A stretch of DNA of 64,000 nucleotides from Mycobacterium sp. 852002-51163_SCH5372311 (lineage in GTDB: Bacteria > Actinomycetota > Actinomycetes > Mycobacteriales > Mycobacteriaceae), in the NCBI RefSeq assembly GCF_001667115.1, contig NZ_LZIJ01000124.1:81453-145452 (forward strand). Direction: 5' to 3'. This document shows, piece by piece, positions 1-9,000 of the stretch. The notes beneath the pieces were generated by a model. The model saw nothing but the letters and a program-made list of their open reading frames with translations. It searched no databases and was not told the origin of the DNA. Positions within the stretch are counted from its first letter, which is position 1; each line of letters begins with the position of its first letter. The position numbers were made by a program, and so were the translations under genes.

Positions 1-1048
1 AGCGTCTCCTGGACGTGGTTGTCCAGTACGGCGCGGCGCTGTGCGTTGAAGTCGAGGCCGAGCCGCGGCACGTTGCCCTGGACGACAGCGACGGTGACGG
101 TGGGTTCATCGCCGGATGCGTTACCCGAACGCCGCACGCCCCCCACCGGCCGCCCGCGGTGCTGATGCCGGGAATCTGTATCTGCCTGGTGCTGCTGGCT
201 GCCATGTTCGTCTGGCCGGGTAGCTGGCCACCGGATTTGAACCACAGCACGATTTCCAGCGCGATCGCGGCGAGGCTGCATCCGACCAGCACGATCGCCG
301 TTGAGAGCAACGGCACGCCACCGGCCTGGACCAACGGCAACAACGGACCGCTGGCTTGGCCGTAGGCAACCGATCCCCACGGAAAGCCGCCGAACGGAAA
401 TGTCGATTTCAACCACTCCTGCGCCGCCCACAACACGGCAAACCACAACGGCCAGCCGGGCAACCTGCGTACCACGACAGCGAACAAGCCGAACAGGGCT
501 GGAAACAGCGCCGAAACCGTTGCCAACGCAAGCCAGGGCACGGCACCCACCAGCAGGCTTATCCACGGCAGCAGCGGCACATAGAAGGTCAGCCCGAACA
601 GGAATCCGTAGCCCGCCCCACCTACCAGCGTCGTCTCGGGCCGGGTAAGCACCCAGGAAAGCAGCGCGAAGGCGACGACGGCGGCCCACCACCAGTTCGT
701 GGTCGGAAAGCTGGTGAACAGCAACGCCCCGGCTGTGATGGTGACCACCAGCCGCGGCACCCGCGGTACCAGCGCGGCCTGCACGGCCGGCCCCAGCGCT
801 GCTGCCGCGGCGCGGACTCGATCTGCAGGGGTTCGGCGGGGATGCGCATCCTCGTCGACGTGGTTCTCGTCAGGCGCCGGCGCCTCTGGAGCATCAGCGT
901 TGGCCGGGCCGCTGTGCTCGATGGGTTCGGGGTCAGCCCCGTCGGTCGCCACGCCGACGTCCGCAGTGGCTATGACCGCTTCATCTTTATCCGGGGGGAC
1001 AGCCTGGTCGCGCTCGACAGGGCGTTTCCGCCGGACGTGCTTAGCCAT
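1..1048 (-). pseudogene. lnt: Apolipoprotein N-acyltransferase (Lnt domain of Ppm1/Lnt), disrupted and cut by the window edge
   Basis: Lnt adds the third acyl chain to membrane lipoproteins. In M. tuberculosis it is fused to the dolichol-phosphate mannose synthase Ppm1. The frame opens at ATG 1048 with a charged N-terminus ([10 protein letters not shown]), followed by the membrane segments of the family, including [20 protein letters not shown]. It overlaps the end of the upstream amidohydrolase gene by 8 bp. At about 220 the frame stops resembling Lnt. Homology resumes on the same strand at about 137 in a different reading frame, with [20 protein letters not shown], the start of the nitrilase-like catalytic domain. 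The helix that should lie between is encoded on the opposite strand (see the inverted segment at 139-220). No stop codon occurs before position 1, so a scrambled read-through product is possible. The catalytic residues lie beyond the window. Inactivation is an inference, and an assembly error has not been excluded. Confidence 0.8.
139..220. other. Inverted segment of about 80 bp inside lnt
   Basis: Read on the plus strand, this stretch encodes [20 protein letters not shown] followed by VWPG. That is the Lnt transmembrane helix expected between GGQ and SGDEP in the minus-strand protein. On the minus strand the same bases give a polar, unrelated sequence. The ends fall in a run of six C (139-144) and a run of three G (218-220). 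A 6-bp inverted repeat TACCCG/CGGGTA lies at 122-127 and 217-222. Flipping the segment back restores the helix, but the flanking frames still differ by one base, so an extra indel, perhaps in the C run, is also needed. Boundaries are accurate only to a few bases. Confidence 0.75.
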
Positions 1049-2645
1049 GGATGACAACGCCCCGATGCACTGTTCGGCGGCAACGCGGCAGCGCGTCCGT
1101 CGGGCCCAGCCGCGGCAAGGCGGGCACCCGGGAACGCGGATCGGTGGACCAACGCTGGACGGCATCGTGCGGCGCGGTCACGTCAAGGGCCCCGGCATCC
1201 CACACGGCATACGAGGCCGTCGCGCCAGGGACCAGCGTTCCGGTCTTGCCGTCCCGAACCCCGCAGGCCCGCCAGCCGCCCCGGGTGGCGGCCGCGAACG
1301 CCGCCCGCGCCGAAATCGCACTGCCCGGCGTGCGGTGATTGACCGCCGCGCGCACGCTTTCCCACGGGTCGATCCCCGTCACCGGGGCGTCGGAACCGAG
1401 TGCGAGGGGCACGCCTTGGGATGCTAACAGCGCTAACGGGTTGAGTTCGCTGCCTCGATCGGTGCCGAGGCGACGGGCGTACATGCCGTCACCACCGCCC
1501 CACAGGGCGTCGAAATTGGGCTGCACGCTGGCAATGACACCCCACGCGCCAAGCTTTGCGGCCTGGTCCGCATCAACCATCTCCAGATGCTCCAGACGGT
1601 GTCCGCAGCGGGCGACGGCCGCCACGCCGAGGTCCGCCACGACGCGTTCGAAAGCGGCGACCGCCGCCGAGACCGCGGCATCGCCGATGACGTGGAAACC
1701 CGCGGTCACTTCCGCCTCGGTGCAGGCGCGCAGGTGCGCTTCAACGGCGTCCGGCTCGAGGCGGCAGGTGCCTGTGCAGTTCGGCGCGTCCGTGTAGGGC
1801 TCGTGCAGCCATGCGGTTCGCGAACCGAGCGCACCGTCGATGAACAGATCGCCTGCCAGCCCGCGGGCCCCGGTCTGCGCCAATAGTTCATGCGCCTGCG
1901 CGGGCGTGGTCACCGCCTCTCCCCAGTAGCCGATCACCTCCACGCCGTGGTCGTGGGCGAGCAACTGCAACCAGTCGTCGAGCCCAGCGATCTCCGGGCC
2001 GGCGCATTCGTGCACCGCGACGATGCCCGCTGCGGCGACGGCTTGCAGTGCTGCGCTTCTGGCCTCGGACTGCTGCTCGGCCGTCAGCAGGTCCCGGGCG
2101 ACGGCTCGGGCCAGGTGGTGGGCATCTTCGACGAGCGGCTGGTCGGCGTCATAACCGGCTGTCGCGGCCAACCCGTGGACTCGGTTGCGCAACGCGCTTG
2201 ATGCCAGCGCGGAGTGCACGTCGATGCGGGTCAGGTAGGCGGGCCGGTCACCCAGGACGGCGTCCAAATCGGCGGTGCTCGGTGGGGCGTTCTCGGGCCA
2301 CGCCGATTCATCCCAGCCATGTCCCCAGACCGGCTGACGCGGGTGCGCTGCCGCGTGCTCGGCGATCAGCTGGACGCAATGCGCGCGCGACCTCGCCGGC
2401 CGCAGATCCAGCCCGCTGATGGTCAGGCCGGTGGCGCTCAGGTGGATATGGCTGTCGACGAAGGCCGGCGCCACAAAACCGCCGCCGAGATCCTCGATGT
2501 CGGCATCCGGGAATTGGCGACGGCCGACGTCATCGCTGCCCAGCCACGCCACGACCGCGCCGCGCACCGCCATTGCGGTGGCGTCGGGATGGCTCGGGCT
2601 GTGCACCCGGCCGTTGACCAGCAGCTTGGTGGAAATGTCGGTCAC
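1041..2645 (-). CDS. Amidohydrolase family protein, YtcJ type (Rv2052c-like)
   Basis: A predicted 534-residue metal-dependent hydrolase of the amidohydrolase superfamily. The metal-binding motif DSHIHL lies about 70 residues from the start, and the YtcJ-type features GHGWDES and FIDGALGS follow. Near the C-terminus are LALGSDAPV, with a probable catalytic or metal-ligand Asp, and the beta-sandwich segment [15 protein letters not shown]. The open frame extends to 2783, but GTG at 2645 ([12 protein letters not shown]) gives the length I recall for Rv2052c and avoids overlapping the FxsA-like gene. The substrate is unknown; relatives act on N-substituted formamides and cyclic amides. The stop codon overlaps the lnt start, so the two are probably co-transcribed. 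Confidence 0.85.
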   Translation of the reverse strand: MTDISTKLLVNGRVHSPSHPDATAMAVRGAVVAWLGSDDVGRRQFPDADIEDLGGGFVAPAFVDSHIHLSATGLTISGLDLRPARSRAHCVQLIAEHAAAHPRQPVWGHGWDESAWPENAPPSTADLDAVLGDRPAYLTRIDVHSALASSALRNRVHGLAATAGYDADQPLVEDAHHLARAVARDLLTAEQQSEARSAALQAVAAAGIVAVHECAGPEIAGLDDWLQLLAHDHGVEVIGYWGEAVTTPAQAHELLAQTGARGLAGDLFIDGALGSRTAWLHEPYTDAPNCTGTCRLEPDAVEAHLRACTEAEVTAGFHVIGDAAVSAAVAAFERVVADLGVAAVARCGHRLEHLEMVDADQAAKLGAWGVIASVQPNFDALWGGGDGMYARRLGTDRGSELNPLALLASQGVPLALGSDAPVTGIDPWESVRAAVNHRTPGSAISARAAFAAATRGGWRACGVRDGKTGTLVPGATASYAVWDAGALDVTAPHDAVQRWSTDPRSRVPALPRLGPTDALPRCRRTVHRGVVIHG

Positions 2646-2655
2646 ACCGGCAAAA

Positions 2656-3177
2656 CTACGGGGCGTGCTGGTGGGGCGCGGCCCGGACCTGCGCCGGCGG
2701 TAGCACCGCCGGCTCGACGTCCCTGACGTCGACAACCTCGCCGTCGATGTAGTCGCGGTGGTCAGTGGCGCCGGAGGCGTCATCGAACATCCGGACGTCG
2801 GTGATCAATGGGATGCGGCGCTGGACTCCGCGCAGCGCAATCGCGGCCAGCGCGGGCCGGGCGAGGGTCCTGATCGGCGGCGCCAGCAAAAGGATTCCCA
2901 GGGCGGTGGTGACCAGTCCGGGCACCAGAATCAGGACCGTCGCCAGGCTGACCATCGCTCCGTCGCTCAGGGCGCTGCCTGGTTCCTTCACCCCGGATCG
3001 CAGCTGCACGACCTGGGCGCCGAGCTGCCACCCGGCCATCGGAACCCACACCACGACGCCCAGAACGGCGGTGACGAGAAGCGCCAGCAAGGTCCAGCCC
3101 CACCCGACCGTCGCCGACAGCGCGAGTATGGCCGCCAGCTCGACGACGACGTAGATAAGCAACAAACCCCGGACCAT
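2656..3177 (-). CDS. FxsA-like membrane protein (Rv2053c-like)
   Basis: A 173-residue membrane protein of the FxsA family. FxsA in E. coli was named for relieving phage T7 exclusion by the F plasmid. Hydrophobic segments lie near residues 3-20 (LLLIYVVVELAAIL), 27-50 and 80-105, where GLVTTALGILLLAPPIRTLA carries the family's Gly-Leu-rich turn and Pro-Pro-Ile-Arg. The C-terminal tail is charged and probably cytoplasmic. ATG 3177 is preferred over a TTG at 3207 that would add ten basic residues. The gene lies 10 bp upstream of the amidohydrolase start and probably heads the operon running through to lnt. Its physiological role is unknown. Confidence 0.8.
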   Translation of the reverse strand: MVRGLLLIYVVVELAAILALSATVGWGWTLLALLVTAVLGVVVWVPMAGWQLGAQVVQLRSGVKEPGSALSDGAMVSLATVLILVPGLVTTALGILLLAPPIRTLARPALAAIALRGVQRRIPLITDVRMFDDASGATDHRDYIDGEVVDVRDVEPAVLPPAQVRAAPHQHAP

Positions 3178-3250
3178 ACGACGCCAACGTCTGCGGGCCG
3201 AGCCCAAGTTCCCCTGGTGACGCGCGTCGCTGCTGCAGTTAGATGACGGT

Positions 3251-3967
3251 ATGACGACGATTGAGATCGATACCCCCGACGGATTGATCGACGGGTTGCT
3301 GAGTCTTCCCCCGGGTAAAGGCCCTTGGCCGGGTGTGGTGGTGATCCACGACGCGATCGGCTACGGGCCGGACAAAGAGTCGATCAACGACCACGTCGCC
3401 CGCGGCGGTTATGTGGCGCTCACTCCGAATCTGTTCGCGCGCGGTGGCCGCGGACGCTGCGTCACGCGGGTCATGCGCGAACTGATGACGAAGCGGGGTC
3501 GTGCGCTCGACGACGTCCTTGCCGCACGCGATCACCTACTGGGCATGCCGGAATGCACCGGGCGGGTTGGTATCGCGGGGTTCTGCATGGGCGGCGGCTT
3601 CGCGCTGGTGATGTCGCCTCAAGGGTTCGGTGCTTCCGCACCGTTCTACGGCACACCGCTGCCGCGCAACCTCAGCGAGACGCTGGACGGGGCCTGCCCG
3701 ATTGTGGCGAGCTTCGGCGGCCGTGACCCGCTCGGTTTAGGGGCAGCCAACAAACTGCGCAAGGTTACGCAGGCCAAGAACATCACCGCCGATATCAAGA
3801 GCTACCCCAAGGCCGGGCATAGCTTCGCCAACCAGCTCCCGGCCCAGCCACTGCTGCGCATCACCGGGTTCGGCTACAACCGGGACGCGGCAGAAGACGC
3901 GTGGAGCCGCGTCTTCGCGTTCTTCGGCGAGCACCTGGGAGCCGGGGGCGGCGACGTGGTCCGGTGA
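3251..3967 (+). CDS. Dienelactone hydrolase family protein (Rv2054-like)
   Basis: A 238-residue alpha/beta hydrolase of the dienelactone hydrolase family, probably cytosolic. The nucleophile elbow is GFCMGG with Cys112. The likely acid is Asp159 in FGGRDPLG and the base His190 in KAGHSF, giving a Cys-Asp-His triad. Members hydrolyse cyclic esters such as dienelactone in aromatic ring degradation, but mycobacterial members have no proven substrate. The gene is divergent from the FxsA-like gene, with 73 bp between the starts, so both promoters must lie in that gap. ATG 3251 follows a purine-poor leader without a clear ribosome-binding site. Confidence 0.88.
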   Translation: MTTIEIDTPDGLIDGLLSLPPGKGPWPGVVVIHDAIGYGPDKESINDHVARGGYVALTPNLFARGGRGRCVTRVMRELMTKRGRALDDVLAARDHLLGMPECTGRVGIAGFCMGGGFALVMSPQGFGASAPFYGTPLPRNLSETLDGACPIVASFGGRDPLGLGAANKLRKVTQAKNITADIKSYPKAGHSFANQLPAQPLLRITGFGYNRDAAEDAWSRVFAFFGEHLGAGGGDVVR

Positions 3968-4003
3968 ACGGCTTGTTGGCCGGCGTCGCTGCTCATAGCG
4001 GCG

Positions 4004-4717
4004 TCAGACTGACTGTGGCCGCCCCTTGTCGTGTCGCCGTGTCCGCTCCCAAGGCCAGGTCATCAGGGCCCACACGATGAGGAGAAGGGTGGCTGCGGTA
4101 AGCACATACACCGGCCACGGGCCCATAATGTCCAGCAGGCTCGCGGTGGCGGGTTTTTCATTGAGGAAGCCGTAATTGGTTCCGGCGACGCTGTTGAACG
4201 TGAACGTGGTCGCTGCCCACACCGCCGTGACTACGACCGCGACGCGGTAACTGCGCCATCCGGGCCGCATCCCTCGACCCCAGGTGAGGTAGATCGCGGC
4301 CCACACGACAAGCAGGTGAATCGCCCAGAAACCAAGAAACTGGTAATTGGGAAAATCCGGGCTCTTCAGAACCGGCGAGATCAACGCCTGGCTGCTCAGC
4401 ACCAGCCCCCAGTAGTAGGTGAGCGCGAAAGCCCAGTGCCGCTGCGACCACAGTGCGTAGGCGGCAGCGACGGTCGCCAGATCGGTCAGACGGAGCGGCA
4501 CCGACCGGTCGATGGCAGGCGGGATCAGCGAGTAGATCAGCACTGCAGCGTATATCGCGGCGGTGAGCCCGCCCAGGACGCGGCCAAAGACGCGAGCTTG
4601 CGATGCGCTCTGCCGACGCCCAATCCAGACCAGGAACACCGCGCCGATCACGAACAGCGTGATCACGGTCCAATACGACGGGCCGTATGCCGAAAACTCC
4701 CTTTGGGTGGAAACCAC
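4004..4717 (-). CDS. TIGR02206-family integral membrane protein (YwaF-like)
   Basis: A 237-residue protein with about seven hydrophobic segments (from YWTVITLFVIGAVFLVWIG near the N-terminus to VLTAATLLLIVWALM near the end) and a basic C-terminal tail. Conserved features of the family visible here are PLRLTDLA after the second helix, the YYWGLVLSSQALISP loop, and GTNYGFLNEKP near the last helices. The function of the family is unknown. GTG 4717 starts the gene 4 bp after the stop of the DJ-1-like gene, so the two are very probably co-transcribed. As I recall the M. tuberculosis map, the corresponding position holds a set of alternative ribosomal protein and zinc-uptake genes that is absent here. 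Confidence 0.8.
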   Translation of the reverse strand: MVSTQREFSAYGPSYWTVITLFVIGAVFLVWIGRRQSASQARVFGRVLGGLTAAIYAAVLIYSLIPPAIDRSVPLRLTDLATVAAAYALWSQRHWAFALTYYWGLVLSSQALISPVLKSPDFPNYQFLGFWAIHLLVVWAAIYLTWGRGMRPGWRSYRVAVVVTAVWAATTFTFNSVAGTNYGFLNEKPATASLLDIMGPWPVYVLTAATLLLIVWALMTWPWERTRRHDKGRPQSV

Positions 4718-4721
4718 TGTC

Positions 4722-5597
4722 TCAACTCTGCGCTGACTTCACCTGCTGCAGCTTTCGCGACAGGACCGTCGCGAAGGTGTGCGTATCTCCCGGCCAGCGT
4801 GCGGACACGTAGTTGCCGTCGTCGACGACGAATGCCGGCCGTGAGTCTCTCGAAGTGTCGCGCACAATGCCGGAGGACTTGAGTCGCCAGCCGGATGATC
4901 CGCGCTCGACGTCGCAGAAATCGGTGGGGTTGCGCAGCGCGCGGGTGACTTCGGCCTGCACGGACATGTAGCCGTCCGGCTGGCCGGGCTCCTCGGTGTA
5001 GGTGCGGTAGTAGTCGCGGTCCCAGAACCGGGTGATGCGGGTGAGCCGCCAAGCGGTGCGTTCCAGCGCCCAGGTCAACGCCGTGGTCTTGTGTCCGTAG
5101 AGCACCGAGCGTCCCGTGGCGGGATCCACACTGCGAGCCAGTAGCAGCACCCCGTGGCAAATCGCGCCGATGACCATTCCGCGGGCAAAGGCGTCCACGA
5201 CGAGCCGGTGCAGTATGTCGCTGTCGATATAGGCGCGCATTCCGCGGGCGCGGTGGCCGCCGGCGAGCAGCAAGGCGTCGACGTCATCGAGCGTGGCTTG
5301 TTGCCAGCTGACTGGATGGCGAAACTCCGCTGATGCCAACATCTCCCGGTACGCACGGCGGCCGTCCTTGTTCGCCCGTAGCGCCAGCCCCAGCACCGGG
5401 ATGGCCCCCACTACCGGTAGCGGAGACCAGATGTCCAAACCCCGACCGCTCACCATGATGTCGTCGGCCACGCCGGGTGTACCGCTTTGGGTGGCAAAGA
5501 TCACCCGATGGCCGCTGCGGGTAAGAACGCGCCAACTGACCGCGACCTCGGTCGGGTCGAAATCGCGGTCTGGGATGGGGACGAGAACGGTACTCAT
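4722..5597 (-). CDS. DJ-1/PfpI family (class I glutamine amidotransferase-like) protein
   Basis: A 291-residue protein of the DJ-1/PfpI superfamily. The nucleophile elbow is AICHGVLLLA, with the reactive Cys before His. Upstream are DDVDALLLAGGHRARGMR (the oxyanion and acidic region) and, near the N-terminus, VLVPIPDRDFDPTEVAV. The insert around YYRTYTEEPGQPDGYMSVQ is typical of the longer intracellular-protease-like members. Relatives act as deglycases, chaperones or isonitrile hydratases; none can be chosen here. It starts 6 bp after the stop of the F420/PPOX gene and ends 4 bp before the membrane protein gene, in the middle of a three-gene operon. Confidence 0.82.
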   Translation of the reverse strand: MSTVLVPIPDRDFDPTEVAVSWRVLTRSGHRVIFATQSGTPGVADDIMVSGRGLDIWSPLPVVGAIPVLGLALRANKDGRRAYREMLASAEFRHPVSWQQATLDDVDALLLAGGHRARGMRAYIDSDILHRLVVDAFARGMVIGAICHGVLLLARSVDPATGRSVLYGHKTTALTWALERTAWRLTRITRFWDRDYYRTYTEEPGQPDGYMSVQAEVTRALRNPTDFCDVERGSSGWRLKSSGIVRDTSRDSRPAFVVDDGNYVSARWPGDTHTFATVLSRKLQQVKSAQS

Positions 5598-5602
5598 CGG
5601 CC

Positions 5603-5989
5603 CTAAGGCTGGGCGACTCTGAGTTCAAGGCCCACATTGTTTTCCATGCCGCCGCGCACCTTGCTGAACAAGTTGAAGACCTTGCCCACGATGCCGTACC
5701 GCTTGCCGATGGCGTCGTAGACGGCGGCGTTGTGCGACTTGTCGAGGATGGTCGCAGTGCCTTCGACGGCTTCGCTTTTCGGACGACCACGTATATCGCA
5801 GACCGCCATCGTGACTCGCGGGGTGTTGCGGATTCGCTTGACCTTCCACGACTTTGCCTCGGTGATGACGAGCAGGCGATCCCCGTCGGCCGCCGCCCAG
5901 ATCGGAACCGGCTTCGGTCGGCCGTCCTTGGTGAAGGTGGTCAGCAGGATGTATTGCGCCTTGGCCAGGTCGGCGAAAGTTGGTGTCAC
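5603..5989 (-). CDS. PPOX-class F420-dependent oxidoreductase (Rv2061c-like)
   Basis: A 128-residue split-barrel flavin/deazaflavin oxidoreductase (pyridoxamine oxidase fold). Family features are LTTFTKDGRPKPVPIW, where the cofactor phosphate is usually bound, DRLLVITEAKSWKVKRIRNT and VTMAVCDIRGR. The small size and sequence resemble Rv2061c, assigned to the F420-binding PPOX-like group; F420 use is inferred from family. The frame is open to a TTG at 5998, but GTG 5989 (VTPTFADLAKAQY) fits the orthologue start. It lies downstream of cobN, separated by a strong hairpin, and precedes the DJ-1-like gene by 5 bp. The substrate is unknown. Confidence 0.82.
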   Translation of the reverse strand: MTPTFADLAKAQYILLTTFTKDGRPKPVPIWAAADGDRLLVITEAKSWKVKRIRNTPRVTMAVCDIRGRPKSEAVEGTATILDKSHNAAVYDAIGKRYGIVGKVFNLFSKVRGGMENNVGLELRVAQP

Positions 5990-6014
5990 GGATGCCAACC
6001 TACCGCGCAGTTAC

Positions 6015-6078
6015 CCGCGAGCAGACGCAGAATCGCACGGAAGACGCTCTCGGAATGCGATTCTGCGTCTGCTCGCGG
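6015..6078. repeat. Perfect 23-bp inverted repeat just downstream of cobN
   Basis: The arms at 6015-6037 and 6056-6078 are exact reverse complements (CCGCGAGCAGACGCAGAATC and onward) around an 18-base loop. The right arm ends 3 bp from the cobN stop codon. In cobN mRNA it would form a very stable stem directly after the gene. It has no T-tract, so it is better described as a palindromic intergenic element that may stabilise the 3' end or attenuate read-through into 5989-4004 than as a classical terminator. Confidence 0.85.
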
Positions 6079-6080
6079 TA

Positions 6081-9000
6081 CTAGGCCTCGAGGTCCCCTT
6101 CGGTTTCCAGCAGCGCCTGGCGGAGCCCGTCGAGGGTGTCCGCTTGAGGTTCGGCCCACATGCCGCGGCCGGCCGCCTCCAGCAGCCGTTCGGCCATGCC
6201 GTGCAGCGCCCACGGGTTGGACTCGGCCATGAACTTCCGGTTCTCCGGATCCAGCACGTATCGCTCGGTCAGCTGTTCGTACATCCAGTCGGCCATCACC
6301 CCGGCCGTCGCGTCGTAGCCGAACAGGTAGTCGACCGTGGCCGCCATCTCGAAAGCACCCTTGTAGCCATGGCGCCGCATCGCGGCCATCCAGCGGGGAT
6401 TGACGACACGGGCTCTGAACACCCGGGTGGTCTCCTCGGACAGGGTGCGGGTGCGGATCGCGTCGGGTCTGGTGTTGTCGCCGATGTAGGCGGCGGGTGC
6501 TTGGCCGGTCAGCGCTCGGACCGTGGCGACCATGCCGCCGTGGTATTGGAAGTAGTCGTCGGAGTCGGCGATGTCGTGCTCGCGGGTGTCGGTGTTCTTG
6601 GCGGCCACCGCGATCCGGCGGTACTGGCGATTCATGTCATCGACGGCTTCGCGACCGTCCAGGCCCCGGCCATAGGCAAATCCGCCCCACGCCGTGTACA
6701 CCTGGGCGAGATCGGCATCGTCACGCCAGTTCCGGCTGTCGATCAGCTGCAGCAGACCGGCGCCATAGGTACCCGGCTTGGAACCGAAAATCCTTGTCGT
6801 GGCGCGGCGTTGGTCGCCGTGCTGACCAAGGTCGACCTGGGCATGGGCGCGGATGTAGTTGTCTTCGGCGGGTTCGTCGAGGTCGGCGACCAGCCGCACC
6901 GCGTCGTCGAGCATCGTTACGACATGCGGGAAGGCATCGCGGAAGAATCCCGAGATCCGCACTGTGACATCGATGCGCGGGCGCCCTAGCTCGGTCAGCG
7001 GAATCGGTGTCAGGCCGACGACCCGTCGTGAAGCATCGTCCCAGACCGGCCGAACGCCCAGCAGCGCAAGCACTTCGGCGATGTCATCGCCCGCGGTGCG
7101 CATCGCCGAGGTGCCCCACACCGAAAGCCCGACCGACTGCGGCCACTGTCCCTGATCGCTGCGGTAGCGGGTCAAAAGCGAATCCGCCAGTGCCGCACCG
7201 GCTTCCCAGGCCAGCCGGGACGGCACCGCTTTGGGGTCGACGGAGTAGAAGTTGCGTCCGGTGGGCAAGACATTGATCAGGCCCCGCAGCGGCGATCCCG
7301 ATGGTCCCGCAGAAATGAACCGGCCATCCAAAGCCCTCAGGATCTGCTCGATTTCGGCACCGGTGCCGGCGAGCCTGGGTACCACTTCAGTGGCCGCGAA
7401 CCGCAGCACCGCGGCAACGTCCGGGTTGTCGGTGAGCCGGTCGGCAGCGGCGGGATCCCAGCCGCTGGCCTGCAGCGCGGCGACCAGTGACCGGGCCGCG
7501 GCCTCTGCTTCGTCCACCGAGGACCGTTCGTCGGTGCCGTCCTCGGCCAGACCCAGTGCTTGCCGCAATCCCGGGAGAGCCAGTTCGCCGCCGAACAGCT
7601 GACGGGCGCGCAGCATGGCCAGCACCAGGTCGAGTTCATCCTCACCCGTAGGCGTTTGGCCGAGGATGTGCAGGCCGTCGCGGATCTGGACGTCCTTGAT
7701 CTCGCACAGCCAGCCATCGACATGCAGGATCATCTCGTCGAACGAGTCCTCTTCCGGCCGCTCGGTCAGTCCGAGGTCGTGATCCATCTTGGCCGCCCGG
7801 ATCAGCGTCCAGATCTGCTGGCGGATGGCCGGCAATTTGCCGGGGTCCAGCGCGGCGACATTGGCATGCTCGTCGAGCAGTTGTTCCAATCTGGCTATAT
7901 CGCCGTATGTTTCGGCCCGGGCCATGGGCGGAATGAGGTGATCGATGAGCACCGCGTGTGCTCGTCGTTTAGCCTGTGTGCCTTCACCAGGGTCGTTGAC
8001 CAGGAAGGGGTAGATCAGTGGCAGGTTGCCCAGCGCGGCGTCGGGGGCGCAGGCGGCCGACATGCCGAGCGTCTTTCCGGGTAGCCATTCCAGGTTGCCG
8101 TGCTTGCCAAGATGAAGCACGGCGTGAGCCCCGAAACCCGCGTCCAGCCAATGATAGGCGGCCAGATAGTGGTGGCTGGGCGGTAAATCGGGGTCGTGGT
8201 AGACGGCAACGGGATTTTCGCCGAAACCACGCGGTGGCTGCACCATCAACACTAGATTGCCGGCTTGCATTGCGGCGATGACGATTTCGCCGTCGGGATC
8301 GTTGCTGCGGTCGACGAACAACTCCCCCGGCGGGGGACCCCAGTGTGCTGTCACCGTATCGGTGAGCTCGGCGGGCAGCGTGGCGAACCACTCGCGATAG
8401 TCGTTGGCGGACACCCGGATCGGGTTGCCGGCCAGTTGCCCTTCGGTGAGCCAGTCCGGGTCCTGTCCCCCGCGTTCGATCAGCGCATGGATCAGTGCAT
8501 CGCCGTCGCAGGCATCCACACCGGGCAGATCGCCCACCTGATATCCACGCTCGCGCATCGCCCGCAGGAGCGCGACGGCGCTGGCCGGGGTGTCCAGTCC
8601 GACCGCATTGCCGATGCGGGCATGCTTGGTCGGGTAGGCCGAGAACACCAGAGCCACCCGTTTGTCTGCTGGCGCGACGTAGCGCAGGAGTGCGTGCCGC
8701 ACGGCCAGGCCGGCTACCCGCGCGCAACGCTCCGGGTCGGCGACATAGGAGATCAGCCCGTCGTCGTCGATCTCCTTGAACGAGAACGGAACTGTGATGA
8801 TGCGACCGTCGAACTCGGGTACGGCGACCTGACTCGCCACGTCGAGCGGACTGAGCCCGTCGTCATTGTGGCGCCACTGATCACGGGGACTGGTCAAGCA
8901 CAGGCCCTGCAATATCGGAATATCAAGGGCCGCAAGGTGTTCGACGTTCCAACTGTCGTCATCACCGCCGGCCGAAGCGGTCGCCGGCTTCAGGCCACCG

